Shown: positions 27,617 to 37,511 of the stretch, one piece after another
Numbering within the stretch: the first letter of the stretch is position 1
Layout of the letters: each line of letters opens with the position of its first letter
Assembly: GCA_949283125.1 (NCBI GenBank)
Contig: CASDRK010000002.1
Location: forward strand, 124,001 to 188,000
DNA: 64,000 nt
Direction: 5' to 3'
DNA from: an uncultured Clostridia bacterium
GTDB lineage: Bacteria; Bacillota; Clostridia; Christensenellales; Borkfalkiaceae
The notes under the pieces: model-generated
What the model was told of the DNA's origin: nothing
The model's database searches: none
What the model saw: the letters and a program-made list of their open reading frames with translations, nothing else
Position numbers and translations under genes: made by a program

Positions 27617-27764
27617 AAAGTTTATTCGCCGCGCCCACGCGTTGCGGCCCGGCGCAGGCAACCGACGGGCACGCGGCCCGGTTGACGCATCGCGGCGCGC
27701 AAACGCACCTGTTGCCGGCAGCCTGTCGCCACCGGGAAATGACGTTTACGGGCGGGCGCGTCCG

Positions 27765-29297
27765 TCACTCCCATTCGATAGTTGCGGGAGGTTTGGAAGT
27801 GATGTCGTACACGATCCTGTTGACGTGCTTCACCTCGTTTACTATCCTTGTGGATATTTTTTCGAGCACGTCGTAGGGGATGCGCGCCCAGTCGGCCGTC
27901 ATCGCGTCCACGGAGGTGACGGCGCGGATGGCGACAACGTTTTCGTATGTGCGGAAGTCGCCCTGAACTCCCACGGTGCGGGAGTTTGTGATCACGGTGA
28001 AGTACTGCCAGATCTCTTCGTCGAGGCCGGCCTTTGCTATCTCCTCGCGCAGGATATAGTCGGAATCGCGCAGAGTCTGAAGTTTTTCGCGCGTGACGTC
28101 GCCCATTATCCTTATGGCGAGGCCGGGCCCGGGGAAGGGCTGGCGCATGACTACCTTTTTGGGCAGGCCAAGCTCAAAGCCCACCTTTCTCACTTCGTCC
28201 TTGAACAGGTCGCGCAGTGGTTCGATTATCTCCTCGAAGTCCACCACCGAGGGCAGTCCGCCCACGTTGTGATGGGACTTTATCACCGCGCTTTTGCCCT
28301 TGCCGCTTTCGATCACGTCGGGGTATATCGTGCCCTGAACGAGAAAATCCACCCTGCCTATGGCCTTTGCCTGTTTTTCAAAGGAGCGGATGAACTGCTC
28401 GCCTATTATCTTGCGTTTGGTTTCGGGGTCGGACACGCCGGCAAGCTTTTGCAAAAATATCTCGCCGTCGTCGGCCTTGACGAGATTCATGCCCAGCCCG
28501 TCCTTAAATACGGACATCACCTCTTCGGCTTCGTACTTCCTCAGAAGGCCGTGATCCACGAACACGCACGTAAGATTGTCGCCCGCGGCCCTGTGGACGA
28601 GCGCGGCGGCAACGGCGGAATCTACGCCGCCCGACATTGCGCACAGCACTTTTTTGTCGCCTATCTTTGCCTTAAGCTCCTCGACCTTGCTTGCGACGAA
28701 GTTGGACATGGTCCAATCGCCCGCGGCTCCGCACACGCCGTAGAGGAAGTTTTTAAGTATGACCGTGCCGTTGAACGTGTGGTTCACTTCGGGATGGAAC
28801 TGTACGCCGTACAGTTTTTTGCTCTCGTTGCCGAAGGCCGCGTAGGGGCAGTTGTCGCTTTCCGCAAGCATCCTGAACCCTTCGGGGAGCCTTGTTATCC
28901 TGTCGGTGTGGCTCATCCAGCACACGGCCGAAGCGGGCATGCCCTCGGTGAGCGGCGAAGCGGCATACCTGACCTGCGCCTTGCCGTATTCCGAAGCGGA
29001 CGCCTTTTCGACCGTGCCGCCCAGCGTGTGCGCCATGAGCTGGCAGCCGTAACATATGCCGAGAACGGGTATGCCGAGCGAGAACACGCGCCCGTCTATC
29101 TTGGGCGAGCCTTCGTCGTACACGCTGTTGGGGCCGCCCGTAAATATTATGCCTATGGGGTCGTAGGCCGCGATCTCGTCGCAGCTCATGTCCGACGGCA
29201 CGAGGTCGCAGAACACGTTGAGTTCGCGGACGCGCCTTGCTATCAGCTGGTTGTACTGTCCGCCGAAGTCGAGAATGAGTACTCTTTGATGATGCAT
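27765..29297 (-). CDS. guaA: GMP synthase (glutamine-hydrolysing), full length
   Basis: Converts XMP to GMP with glutamine and ATP. 510 residues: class I glutamine amidotransferase domain ([15 protein letters not shown] at the start, catalytic cysteine in [11 protein letters not shown] near 78-88, HPEVNHT near 166-172), the PP-loop [15 protein letters not shown] near 218-232, and the dimerisation domain ending in ATIEWE. Start ATG at 29297 with AAAGG nine bases upstream. The organism carries this and a second, amidotransferase-less copy side by side. Confidence 0.95.
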   Translation of the reverse strand: MHHQRVLILDFGGQYNQLIARRVRELNVFCDLVPSDMSCDEIAAYDPIGIIFTGGPNSVYDEGSPKIDGRVFSLGIPVLGICYGCQLMAHTLGGTVEKASASEYGKAQVRYAASPLTEGMPASAVCWMSHTDRITRLPEGFRMLAESDNCPYAAFGNESKKLYGVQFHPEVNHTFNGTVILKNFLYGVCGAAGDWTMSNFVASKVEELKAKIGDKKVLCAMSGGVDSAVAAALVHRAAGDNLTCVFVDHGLLRKYEAEEVMSVFKDGLGMNLVKADDGEIFLQKLAGVSDPETKRKIIGEQFIRSFEKQAKAIGRVDFLVQGTIYPDVIESGKGKSAVIKSHHNVGGLPSVVDFEEIIEPLRDLFKDEVRKVGFELGLPKKVVMRQPFPGPGLAIRIMGDVTREKLQTLRDSDYILREEIAKAGLDEEIWQYFTVITNSRTVGVQGDFRTYENVVAIRAVTSVDAMTADWARIPYDVLEKISTRIVNEVKHVNRIVYDITSKPPATIEWE

Positions 29298-29341
29298 ATG
29301 ATATATCCTTTTTTTAAAAAATAGACTTTTTGAAAATCAAT

Positions 29342-29362
29342 CGCGCCGCATTCTGCGGCGCG
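29342..29362 (-). terminator. intrinsic terminator of the small membrane-protein gene
   Basis: A 9-bp stem CGCGCCGCA/TGCGGCGCG with a three-base loop lies 15 bases past the stop at 29377, followed on the minus strand by ATTGATTTTC. Confidence 0.6.
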
Positions 29363-29376
29363 GAGCATTGAAATTG

Positions 29377-29994
29377 TCAGAGAGTGAGATTTTTTACGCT
29401 GTTTGTGAGGACGCGCAGCATTTCCGCCTGCTCCTCGTCAGAAGGGGTTATGCCCTGCAGCGCGGAGAGCAGCGCGGGCGCGTTGACTCTGTCCTCCCCG
29501 CCTACGACCTCGGCCGCAAGCGACATGAGCGGACAGCCGTAAACAAATTCGGACGCGCCGCCGTTGAGCTCCAGCGCGAGCGACAGGGCGCCGTTAAAAT
29601 CGCCCGTGGCGTAGCGCGCCCCGACCAGTCCGCCGCCGAAAAAATTGAGATAATCCACGACGAGACCTTCGGAATCCATGCTGTCCGCGGTGAGCTCGTA
29701 CATGACCTGAGCGCGGTCGCTCTTGCCGAAAAACTCGTTGCCGTACCTGACGACGGAAGCGTCGTCGTCGGCGAGAATGGCGTCCTCCAGACATCTTGCA
29801 AGATCGCGCGTGTCGCCGGTGTAGGAATACCTGAGCGACGCATACCTGACGGCCATGCCGTAGTTGCCCACGCGCTCCGCAAACGTGGCCATGTGCTGGG
29901 GAAAGGCAAAGTTGAAAATGCCGAACCCGACCACCGCAACGGCGAGGATTATTAAAATTGTTTTGACCGCAGTCTTTACCAGAAAATGTTTCAA
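29377..29994 (-). CDS. single-pass membrane protein of unknown function
   Basis: 205 residues from a TTG at 29994 that has GGGGA six bases upstream; a GTG at 30027 would add 11 residues but has its AGGG only two bases away. One N-terminal transmembrane helix (about residues 8-27) is followed by a soluble helical region with A/L/G-rich pairs reminiscent of tetratricopeptide repeats, ending NSVKNLTL. Not recognised as a known family. It is transcribed alone, with a promoter at 30058-30086 and a terminator. Confidence 0.7.
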   Translation of the reverse strand: MKHFLVKTAVKTILIILAVAVVGFGIFNFAFPQHMATFAERVGNYGMAVRYASLRYSYTGDTRDLARCLEDAILADDDASVVRYGNEFFGKSDRAQVMYELTADSMDSEGLVVDYLNFFGGGLVGARYATGDFNGALSLALELNGGASEFVYGCPLMSLAAEVVGGEDRVNAPALLSALQGITPSDEEQAEMLRVLTNSVKNLTL

Positions 29995-30057
29995 ATATTT
30001 TCCCCGGCGGGAGCAGCTCCCCCGCACGTCCCTGTTTTCAGCGGATTTTACACATAG

Positions 30058-30086
30058 ATTTTAACACAACGCCGCGCAAAATGCAA
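30058..30086 (-). promoter_or_regulatory. promoter of the small membrane-protein gene
   Basis: TTGCAT (30086-30081) and TAAAAT (30063-30058) on the minus strand are 17 bases apart. Confidence 0.6.
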
Positions 30087-30193
30087 GAAATTACGCGCCG
30101 TTTTGCGCCGGGAAGCGGCCCGCACGGGCAAACGGGTTTTTACAAAACGTAAAAAAACGGAATATTGCGCGCCGCGCAAAATATCTTTAGAGT

Positions 30194-30841
30194 ATGAAGA
30201 AATTTATTTGCGCCGCCGCGGCGGCACTTGCCATCGTACCCGTGACCCTGTGCGCATGCGCGCAGGAGATAAACCTTGCCGACTTCATATCCGAGCGCAG
30301 AGCGCAAGTGTATCTGTACGCAGACGACGACATAGAGGTAAAGGTGCACATATCCTCGCGCGAAACGCCCTATCTTTCGGACGGATACTGCGGCGAAATG
30401 AGCGACGTGTGCGAAATATTCATAAAATTTTCGCAGAGCCCGGAGAGCGTGGACGCGCACATAGACGGCCGCGGCGGAGAGATGAGCTACATGTCCGTGA
30501 CCGACAGCTTTTATCTCAGCTTTGCGGGCACGGACACGGGCGACAGCGTGGTGGTTGACCTCGTCTGCGACGGCGAGGAGCGGAGCGTCACCGCGCCGAG
30601 CGTGCTGTACGACGGCGTGATATCGCCCGAAGCCGCGCTGGAGAGCGCAAAAAGCTACGACGCGGATTGCTTTGACGCGCTGACGGACGGGAAAAATTTT
30701 GAAGGCGAAATTTATGTGCGCCTGCTTGCCGACGAGGGCAGATGCTACTATTACGTGGGGCTCACCGACAGGGAAGGCAACACGCACGCCTATCTCGTGG
30801 ACGGCGAAAACGGCAGCGTGATAGCGGAGAGAACGGCATGA
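30194..30841 (+). CDS. putative lipoprotein
   Basis: 215 residues. A lysine-containing N-terminus, a hydrophobic stretch and a lipobox-like VTLCAC put the lipidated cysteine near residue 21. The mature part is acidic and beta-rich; the last 30 residues (YYYVGLTDREGNTHAYLVDG then SVIAER) resemble a PepSY-type strand-turn-strand, weakly. It is flanked by divergent genes and transcribed alone. The ribosome binding site is weak, and a short palindrome TTGCGC-GCC-GCGCAA sits about 20 bases upstream of the ATG. Confidence 0.72.
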   Translation: MKKFICAAAAALAIVPVTLCACAQEINLADFISERRAQVYLYADDDIEVKVHISSRETPYLSDGYCGEMSDVCEIFIKFSQSPESVDAHIDGRGGEMSYMSVTDSFYLSFAGTDTGDSVVVDLVCDGEERSVTAPSVLYDGVISPEAALESAKSYDADCFDALTDGKNFEGEIYVRLLADEGRCYYYVGLTDREGNTHAYLVDGENGSVIAERTA

Positions 30842-30850
30842 ATTTCAAAG

Positions 30851-30871
30851 GGCGCGCCTGACGGGCGCGCC
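30851..30871. terminator. GC-rich hairpin between convergent genes
   Basis: GGCGCGCC is repeated as an inverted repeat with a five-base loop just after the lipoprotein stop. The tails are only weakly T-rich on either strand, so it may serve both convergent genes. Confidence 0.45.
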
Positions 30872-30973
30872 GGAAAAAGTGCGTAACGCGAATTTCAGTG
30901 CGGCCGCCGTTCATTGAGCCCTGCCGCAGCTTAAACGACGCAGAACACGTCCTGCGGTGCGGCCGGACTTGAA

Positions 30974-31483
30974 TCACAGCGTCCTTTCAAACGCCATGCG
31001 GTCGCCGTCGCCCGACGAGAGCGTGACCATCCCGCAGTATTCAAATCCGAGCGAGCGGAGCAGACCGCGCATGGGCGCGTTGAGCTCGTGCGTGTCGATG
31101 CGCACGCTGCCCCTGCCGCGTTCGCGCGCCATGTCGAAGGCGTTGCGGAATATGAATTTTGCGCAGCCGGAGCCGAGAAATTCCGGCGCGACCGCAACGG
31201 CGTGCACGGCAAGATAGTTGCCCGCCGTGAGCCACGCGCCCCTTATGGCGGCATAGTCGGGTTCGTACTCTTCTACGGTGAACACGGCGGCGACTTCGCC
31301 GCCGCGGCGCACCGCGTACATGCGGCCTGCCGCTGTTTTTTCCGCCACGAACGCGGCCGAGGGATACTCGCCCTGCCACTGCGGAATGCCGTGCGCCGCC
31401 AGACGGGCGCGGGCGGACGATATTATGTATAAAATGCGCTCCGCGTCGTCTGCGCGCGCGGGCGAACACGTGAATGTCTGCAT
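30974..31483 (-). CDS. GNAT-family N-acetyltransferase
   Basis: 169 residues with GNAT features: AVHAVAVAPEFLGSGCAKF near 91-109 is the acetyl-CoA loop, and VRIDTHELNAPMRGLLRSLG near 127-146 matches a common subclass of bacterial GNATs. AAAGGA lies over the end of hemW, three bases upstream of this gene, so it is the last gene of the lepA-MGMT-hemW-GNAT run. Substrate unknown. Confidence 0.88.
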   Translation of the reverse strand: MQTFTCSPARADDAERILYIISSARARLAAHGIPQWQGEYPSAAFVAEKTAAGRMYAVRRGGEVAAVFTVEEYEPDYAAIRGAWLTAGNYLAVHAVAVAPEFLGSGCAKFIFRNAFDMARERGRGSVRIDTHELNAPMRGLLRSLGFEYCGMVTLSSGDGDRMAFERTL

Positions 31484-31486
31484 ATA

Positions 31487-32599
31487 TCAGTCCTTTAAAA
31501 AATCTATTATTATGTTATTCTGCACGAACAGATGCTCTCCCTTTATCGCGACGCGGTCCGCGGAGACATCCAAAAAACCGGCATTTTTTGCAATGGCTGC
31601 GGCATATTCACGCTCGAACCGCACGCCGAACAGCTTTTCGTATTCCTTTAAGTCCACTCCGGCCGCCGTGCGCAGCGCCAGCATGACGTATTCGTCGCGG
31701 CGCTCCTCTTCGGTTATCTCCGTCCTGTCTATCACGGCGAAATGGTTGGATATGATGCACTTGAAATACTCGTCGAGGTCGAAGGTATTCGTAAAGCGCA
31801 CGTTGTTTATGCAGCTCGAAGCCGACACGCCGAAGCCTATATATTCGCCGCGCCGCCAGTAATTGAGGTTGTGGCGGCTCTCCTTCCCCTTTTTGCAGAA
31901 GTTGGAAACTTCGTACCGCGCGAAACCCAGCTGCGCAAGCTTTTTTACGCCGAACTCGTACTGGTCGGCCACCTCGTCGCCGTCGGGCAGCTCGCCGTTG
32001 AGATAATCGGTGTAGACGGGAGTGCCGTCCTCGGGAGTGAGGGCATACATGGATATATGTGACGCGCCGTACATTGCGGCGACCTCTATCGCCTGCGCAA
32101 TATCTTGGGTAGTCTGCCCTTTGAGGCCTATCATGATATCGACCGAAAAATTGGTGCCCTTGAGCAGCTTTGCGCAGGTTATGAACTGATTTAAAGTGTG
32201 CACCCTGCCTAAGTCGGCGAGCAGCCTGTCGTTGGCGGACTGCAACCCCACGGAAAAGCGGTTTATGCCGACCTTTTTGTACATATCTATCTTTGAGGCG
32301 GAGACCGTGCCGGGGTTCATCTCTATGGTTATTTCCGCGTCGGCCGAAAGCGCATAGTGCTTTTTCGCCGCCGCGACCAGCATGGCAATGTAGCTTTCGT
32401 CTATGACGGACGGAGTTCCGCCGCCGATATAGAGCGTATCGAATTTATAGTCCGCAAGCTCGGGCGCGCGCATGGCCATCTCCCTGTAGACGCAGGCCAT
32501 GTAGCTTTCGGCAAGGCCTATCTTGTCGGGAAAGGACGCAAAGTCGCAATAGCGGCACTTGCTCTTGCAAAAGGGTATGTGTACGTATATGCCCGCCAT
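31487..32599 (-). CDS. hemW: radical SAM heme chaperone HemW
   Basis: 370 residues of the HemN-like family. The radical SAM CxxxCxxC cluster motif is C11-C15-C18 (PFCKSKCRYC), followed by LYIGGGTPSV near 55-64. It lacks the extra HemN features, and at this size the HemW assignment (heme insertion rather than coproporphyrinogen oxidation) is the usual one. Its ATG overlaps the stop of the MGMT-like gene. lepA next to hemW is a conserved Firmicutes neighbourhood. Confidence 0.9.
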   Translation of the reverse strand: MAGIYVHIPFCKSKCRYCDFASFPDKIGLAESYMACVYREMAMRAPELADYKFDTLYIGGGTPSVIDESYIAMLVAAAKKHYALSADAEITIEMNPGTVSASKIDMYKKVGINRFSVGLQSANDRLLADLGRVHTLNQFITCAKLLKGTNFSVDIMIGLKGQTTQDIAQAIEVAAMYGASHISMYALTPEDGTPVYTDYLNGELPDGDEVADQYEFGVKKLAQLGFARYEVSNFCKKGKESRHNLNYWRRGEYIGFGVSASSCINNVRFTNTFDLDEYFKCIISNHFAVIDRTEITEEERRDEYVMLALRTAAGVDLKEYEKLFGVRFEREYAAAIAKNAGFLDVSADRVAIKGEHLFVQNNIIIDFLKD

Positions 32600-32904
32600 T
32601 ATTCACTCCACCTGTATTTATTCATGTCCACCTTCAGCTCGCGCACCTCCACTCCCTCCGCCGAGAGCAGGGCCGCCTGCGCTTCCGGCCCGCCGAAGGC
32701 AAAGCCGGTCGAAAGCCCGCCGTCACGGAACACCACTCTGTGGCAGGGTATCTCGCCGGGACGGGGATTGCAATGCAGAGCCCAACCCACCTGACGGCTC
32801 ATTTTGGGGTTGCCCGCAAGGCGGGCCACGTCGCCGTAGGAGAGCACCTTGCCGCGGGGAATGGCGCAGACTATTTTGTAAACCTCTTCAAAAAAACCGC
32901 TCAT
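32599..32904 (-). CDS. MGMT-family DNA alkyltransferase-like protein
   Basis: 101 residues equal to the DNA-binding C-terminal domain of O6-methylguanine-DNA methyltransferase, with PRGKVLSYGDVARLAG near 16-31 and IPCHRVV near 51-57. The cysteine of PCHR is kept, unlike the tryptophan of alkyltransferase-like ATL proteins, so direct alkyl transfer remains possible despite the missing N-terminal domain. The stop shares a base with the hemW start (TAATG). Confidence 0.87.
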   Translation of the reverse strand: MSGFFEEVYKIVCAIPRGKVLSYGDVARLAGNPKMSRQVGWALHCNPRPGEIPCHRVVFRDGGLSTGFAFGGPEAQAALLSAEGVEVRELKVDMNKYRWSE

Positions 32905-33064
32905 ATGCCGCAATAACTTTTAAACGCACAGGCAAACGCGTAAACGTCCGCCGTGTTGCCTGTCCGCCGCTTTGCCTATCCGCCGCGCCGCGAAGGCGGG
33001 ACGATTCTGTTTGGCGTCAAGCCGCAAAAGCGGTCTGACGGAACCTGACAAAACCTTTCCGCCG

Positions 33065-34873
33065 TCAGTCCTTGTTTGTCTTGAGTATCTGCATGAACAC
33101 CTCCGACGGCACTTCCACCGAACCTATGGAGCGCATGCGCTTTTTGCCCTCCTTCTGCTTTTCAAGGAGCTTCTTTTTGCGGGTGATGTCGCCGCCGTAG
33201 CATTTGGCCAGAACGTCCTTGCGGACGGCTTTCACCGTCTCGCGCGCGATTATCTTGCCGCCTATGGCCGCCTGCACGGGGACTTCAAACAGCTGGCGGG
33301 GAATGGCCTCCTTCAGGTTTTCGCACAGCGTTCTGCCGCGCGAATAGGCCGAATCCTCGTGCACTATCATGGAGAGCGCGTCGCATACCTCGCCGTTGAG
33401 GAGTATATCCAGCTTTACAAGCTTGCTGCGCTCGTAGCCGTCAAGCTCGTAATCGAAGGAAGCATAGCCGCGGGTGCGCGATTTTATCTGATCGAAGAAA
33501 TCGAAGATGATTTCGTTTAAAGGCAGCTTGTAGACAAGCTGCACGCGGTTGGCGTCCAGATAGTTCATGCCCTGAAACACGCCGCGCTTGTCGCGGCACA
33601 GGTCCATTATCTGGCCGAGATAGTCGGGCGGAGAGTATATGTCGGCCTTGACTATGGGCTCTTCCATATAATCTATCTCCGACTGGGGCGGCAGATGCGA
33701 GGGATTGTCCACGAAAAGCTCCTCGCCGTCCGTTTTTATGACCTTGTAACTTACAGAAGGAGCAGTTGTTATTATGTCGAGACCGAACTCGCGCTCGATC
33801 CTCTCCTGAATTATCTCCATGTGCAGAAGTCCCAGAAAACCGCAGCGGAAGCCGAAGCCGAGAGCGACGGACGTGTCCGGCTCGAAGATGAGGGAAGCGT
33901 CGTTGAGCTGCAGCTTCAAGAGCGCCTCCTTTAAATCGTTGAACTTTGAGCCGTCCAGCGGATAGATGCCGCAGAACACGACGGACTGCACCTTTTTGTA
34001 GCCGGGCAGCGGCTCGGCCGCGGGAGCGTCTGCGTTGGTGACAGTGTCGCCGACGGCGACGTCCTGAATGGATTTTATGGAAGCGGCGATATAACCGACT
34101 TCGCCCGCGTACAGCCCGTCCTTGGGCGACATGCCGGGGGCGAACACTCCCACTTCGGTCACGTCGTACACCTTGTCGGAGCGGAAACCTTTTATTCTGT
34201 CGCCGACGTTAACGCTGCCGTCCTTTATGCGCACGAAGAGAATGACGCCCTTGTAGTTATCGTAGTAACTGTCGAATATGAGCGCCTTGAGCGGAGCGTC
34301 CTCGTCGCCGGAAGGCGCGGGGAAGTATTTTACTATGTCTTCCAGCACCTCGCCTATGTTCGTGCCCTCCTTTGCGGACACGAGGGGCGCGCAGGATGCG
34401 TCCAGCCCTATCACGTCCTCTATCTCCTTTTTCGCCTCGTCCGGGCGGGCGGAGGGCAGATCTATCTTATTGATGACGGGAAGTATCTCAAGGTTGTTTT
34501 CGATTGCAAGGTAGACGTTTGCCAGAGTCTGCGCCTCAATGCCCTGCGAAGCGTCCACGACGAGTATCGCACCCTCGCACGCGGCGAGCGAGCGCGAAAC
34601 TTCGTAAGTGAAGTCCACGTGTCCGGGGGTATCGATGAGGTTGAAAACATACTCTTCTCCGTCCGACGCGGTGTAGAACATTCTCACCGGGGTGAGCTTT
34701 ATGGTTATGCCCCTCTCGCGCTCTATGTCCATGGAATCGAGCAGCTGGGCCTCCATGTCGCGCTTGGAGACCTGACCGGTCATCTCTATCAGTCTGTCCG
34801 CAAGCGTGGACTTGCCGTGGTCGATGTGGGCGATTATGCAGAAGTTGCGTATCCTTGAATTGGGTGCTTTCAT
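33065..34873 (-). CDS. lepA: elongation factor 4 (LepA)
   Basis: A ribosome-bound GTPase that promotes back-translocation and aids 30S biogenesis. 602 residues with all G motifs: [10 protein letters not shown] (G1) near 14-23, RGITI (G2), DTPGH (G3), NKID (G4), plus the LepA-specific C-terminal domain containing [11 protein letters not shown] near the end. The ATG at 34873 has GGAA upstream and a promoter about 35 bases before it. It heads the operon through the GNAT gene. Confidence 0.96.
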   Translation of the reverse strand: MKAPNSRIRNFCIIAHIDHGKSTLADRLIEMTGQVSKRDMEAQLLDSMDIERERGITIKLTPVRMFYTASDGEEYVFNLIDTPGHVDFTYEVSRSLAACEGAILVVDASQGIEAQTLANVYLAIENNLEILPVINKIDLPSARPDEAKKEIEDVIGLDASCAPLVSAKEGTNIGEVLEDIVKYFPAPSGDEDAPLKALIFDSYYDNYKGVILFVRIKDGSVNVGDRIKGFRSDKVYDVTEVGVFAPGMSPKDGLYAGEVGYIAASIKSIQDVAVGDTVTNADAPAAEPLPGYKKVQSVVFCGIYPLDGSKFNDLKEALLKLQLNDASLIFEPDTSVALGFGFRCGFLGLLHMEIIQERIEREFGLDIITTAPSVSYKVIKTDGEELFVDNPSHLPPQSEIDYMEEPIVKADIYSPPDYLGQIMDLCRDKRGVFQGMNYLDANRVQLVYKLPLNEIIFDFFDQIKSRTRGYASFDYELDGYERSKLVKLDILLNGEVCDALSMIVHEDSAYSRGRTLCENLKEAIPRQLFEVPVQAAIGGKIIARETVKAVRKDVLAKCYGGDITRKKKLLEKQKEGKKRMRSIGSVEVPSEVFMQILKTNKD

Positions 34874-34902
34874 AAAGTTCCGTCAGAATCTTATTTTATT
34901 CA

Positions 34903-34931
34903 ATTATATAAAAAACACCGGCAAAAGTAAA
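34903..34931 (-). promoter_or_regulatory. sigma-A-type promoter of lepA
   Basis: TTTACT (34931-34926) and TATAAT (34908-34903) on the minus strand are 17 bases apart. Confidence 0.68.
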
Positions 34932-35036
34932 TTATTTTAAGCCCGTGTGCAATCAAATTAACCGCGGCGCGCGCACGCTTTTAAGTGAACGGCTGACAAA
35001 AAATGTGAAATATTAAAAATATTTTTAAATTGCATA

Positions 35037-35097
35037 TTGATTTTGCGCACGATTTACTTTATAATGGATATATGATGAGCTATATGCAAGCATATAG
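35037..35097 (+). promoter_or_regulatory. promoter and leader hairpin of the EF-G-like gene
   Basis: TTGATT (35037-35042) and TATAAT (35060-35065) are 17 bases apart. The short leader holds an 8-bp inverted repeat CTATATGC-AA-GCATATAG (35080-35097) before an AGGAGG ribosome binding site at 35109. Confidence 0.75.
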
Positions 35098-35120
35098 ATA
35101 AAGTTCAAGGAGGAAATCTG

Positions 35121-37163
35121 ATGGCTATTTCTGCACAGGACATACGCAACGTAGCTATTATAGGGCACAGCGGCGAGGGCAAGACGACGCTGTGCGAAGC
35201 AATGCTCTTCAACGGACACTCTCTTTCGCGCATGGGCAAGATAGAGAACGGCACCACCGTTTCGGACTATGACGAGCAGGAGATTGCGAGGAAGATGTCC
35301 ATTTCGCTGACGGTGTGCAACACCTATTGGCGCGAGACAAAGATAAATATTTTGGACGTCCCCGGCTTTCTGGATTTTGAAGGCGAGCTGAACGAGGCCA
35401 TGCGCGCGTGCGGCGCGGCGCTGATAGTCATGGGGCCGACGGGCGGCGTTACCGTGGGCACAGAAAAGGCCGTGAACCTTTGCATGAAGCTGGAAAAGCC
35501 CATGGTCATATTCATAAACGGCATGGACAAGGACAACGCCGACTATCACGGCACCGTGGAGGCGCTGAGACAGGCCTACCCCGCCAAGATAGCGCCCATA
35601 CAGCTGCCCATAATGCAGGAAGGAAAGATGGTGGGCATGATAAACGCGCTGACGGAAAGGGCGTTCAGATTCACCCAGACGGGCACGGAGGAGATACCCA
35701 TACCCGCCGACATGCAGGAAGAGTTTGAAAACATGAAACTTGCCCTGACCGAGACCGCCGCCGAAAACGACGACGTGCTGCTGGAAAAATATTTTGAAAC
35801 GGGCACGCTTGACCGCGACGAATGCATACACGGCATACGCAAGGGCATAGCCAACATGAACGTAATACCCGTTATGGCGGGCAGCGCGCTGAACAACCGC
35901 GGCGTCATCAACCTGATGAGCGAGATAGTAAAATACGTTCCGCAGGCTGCGGAGCGGCGAGACCTTTTGGCAACAGACGTTGCCACCGGCAAGGTGATAA
36001 ACGTTGAGTGCACCGAAAACGGCCCCGTCGCCGCGCAGGTGTTCAAAACGACCGTGGACCCCTTCGTGGGCAAGCTCAATTATCTGAGGGTCAACCGCGG
36101 CGTGCTGAAGGCGGGCACCACCCTGTACAATCCCAACACGGGCACGAGCGAAAGAATAGCCGCCCTGTACGTCACCAACGGAAAAAAGCAGGAGCCCGTA
36201 AGCGAGCTTACGGCAGGCGATATCGGCGCGGTAGCAAAGCTGACCAACACGGGCACGGGCGACACGCTTTGCGAAGAAAACGCACAGGTGATGTTCGACG
36301 CGATACCCTTCCCCCGCCCCACGCTGTACATGGCTGTTTACGCCAAGACGCAGGGCACGGAGGACAAGGTGTTTTCCGGCCTCAACCGCCTTGCCGAAGA
36401 GGACAAGAGCTTTGTAGTTACAAAGGGTGCGGAGACGGGAGAATCGCTTATAGGCGGTCAGGGCGAGGTACACCTTGACGTCATATGCAAAAAGCTGAAA
36501 TCCAAATTCGGCGCCGACACCGTGCTGAAGGCGCCCAAGATAGCATACCGCGAGACGATACTTTCCACATCCACGGCGGAGGGCAAGTATAAAAAGCAGA
36601 CGGGCGGACACGGACAGTACGGACACTGCAAGATGAGGTTCGAGCCGAGCGAACAGCCCTTTGAATTTGCCGAAGAGGTTGTGGGCGGCGCCGTGCCCAA
36701 GCAGTATATACCCGCGGTTGAAAAGGGCATAATCGAGTGCCTTTCAAACGGCGTGCTTGCGGGATATCCCGTAATGAACATAAAGGCCGTGCTGTACGAC
36801 GGAAGCTATCACGACGTGGACAGCTCCGAAGCGGCGTTCAAGGCGGCGGCGGAAATAGCCTTTAAAGAGGGCATGAAGAACGCCAACCCCACGATACTGG
36901 AGCCCATATGCAAGATGAGGATAGCCGTGCCCGAAAAATACCTCGGCGACGTGCTGGGCGACCTGACAAAACGGCGCGGAAGAATAATAGTTATGGACGC
37001 AAAGGACGACATGCAGATAATAACGGCAGACGCTCCTCAGGCGGAGATCCTGACATACGCCACGGCTCTGCGCTCCATGACTCAGGGCAGGGGCAAGTTC
37101 ACCTCCTCATTCGACAGGTATGAACAGGCTCCCGAAAACGTTATTCAATCTCTTATAAAATGA
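35121..37163 (+). CDS. elongation factor G-like GTPase (EF-G2 type)
   Basis: 680 residues with the five-domain EF-G layout, but the G motifs depart from canonical EF-G: GHSGEGKTTL at 15-24 instead of AHIDAGKTT, DVPGF near 79-83 for DTPGH, and NGMDK near 134-138 for NKMD. Domain IV (TGGHGQYGHCKMRFEP near 494-509) and domain V are present. These changes match the EF-G-like paralogues found beside a standard fusA in many Firmicutes; the role is unclear, perhaps a translation-linked or stress function. Single-gene unit with strong promoter and terminator. Confidence 0.88.
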   Translation: MAISAQDIRNVAIIGHSGEGKTTLCEAMLFNGHSLSRMGKIENGTTVSDYDEQEIARKMSISLTVCNTYWRETKINILDVPGFLDFEGELNEAMRACGAALIVMGPTGGVTVGTEKAVNLCMKLEKPMVIFINGMDKDNADYHGTVEALRQAYPAKIAPIQLPIMQEGKMVGMINALTERAFRFTQTGTEEIPIPADMQEEFENMKLALTETAAENDDVLLEKYFETGTLDRDECIHGIRKGIANMNVIPVMAGSALNNRGVINLMSEIVKYVPQAAERRDLLATDVATGKVINVECTENGPVAAQVFKTTVDPFVGKLNYLRVNRGVLKAGTTLYNPNTGTSERIAALYVTNGKKQEPVSELTAGDIGAVAKLTNTGTGDTLCEENAQVMFDAIPFPRPTLYMAVYAKTQGTEDKVFSGLNRLAEEDKSFVVTKGAETGESLIGGQGEVHLDVICKKLKSKFGADTVLKAPKIAYRETILSTSTAEGKYKKQTGGHGQYGHCKMRFEPSEQPFEFAEEVVGGAVPKQYIPAVEKGIIECLSNGVLAGYPVMNIKAVLYDGSYHDVDSSEAAFKAAAEIAFKEGMKNANPTILEPICKMRIAVPEKYLGDVLGDLTKRRGRIIVMDAKDDMQIITADAPQAEILTYATALRSMTQGRGKFTSSFDRYEQAPENVIQSLIK

Positions 37164-37176
37164 CGACGCATAAATG

Positions 37177-37212
37177 CGCGCGGCGGACTTTCGTCCGCCG
37201 CGCGTCTTTTTA
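37177..37212 (+). terminator. intrinsic terminator of the EF-G-like gene
   Basis: A 12-bp stem (37177-37188 with 37193-37204, loop TTTC) is followed by TCTTTTTA. Confidence 0.88.
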
Positions 37213-37511
37213 TGCGGGTGTCTCACCCGATCCGACGATTCAATATCCTGCGGCGCGGAGAGATGTGCGGTGACGGGCGCGCCGTCCGCAAAAAATGAGC
37301 CCGGCGCAATGCCGGACTCGCTGCCGGACGATTCAATTTTTGTTCAAACTTTAGTGTTCGCGCCAAATGCCGGCCGCATCGCCGGACGGTTTAAAATGGA
37401 TTTTCAAACCGTTGACGACCCGCAGCGCGCCGACCGCTGCGGCGGCCGGCCGTGCCGTGCGGCGATTTGTCAAGGCCGGAAACCTGCCCGCCGCTTTGAT
37501 TGCCTGCGCAT
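37213..37511. other. intergenic stretch with no recognised gene
   Basis: About 300 bases between two convergent genes. GACGATTCAAT occurs twice (near 37233 and 37327), and several GCCGG blocks are scattered through it. No frame has a ribosome binding site or resembles a family. Possibly degraded sequence. Confidence 0.5.
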
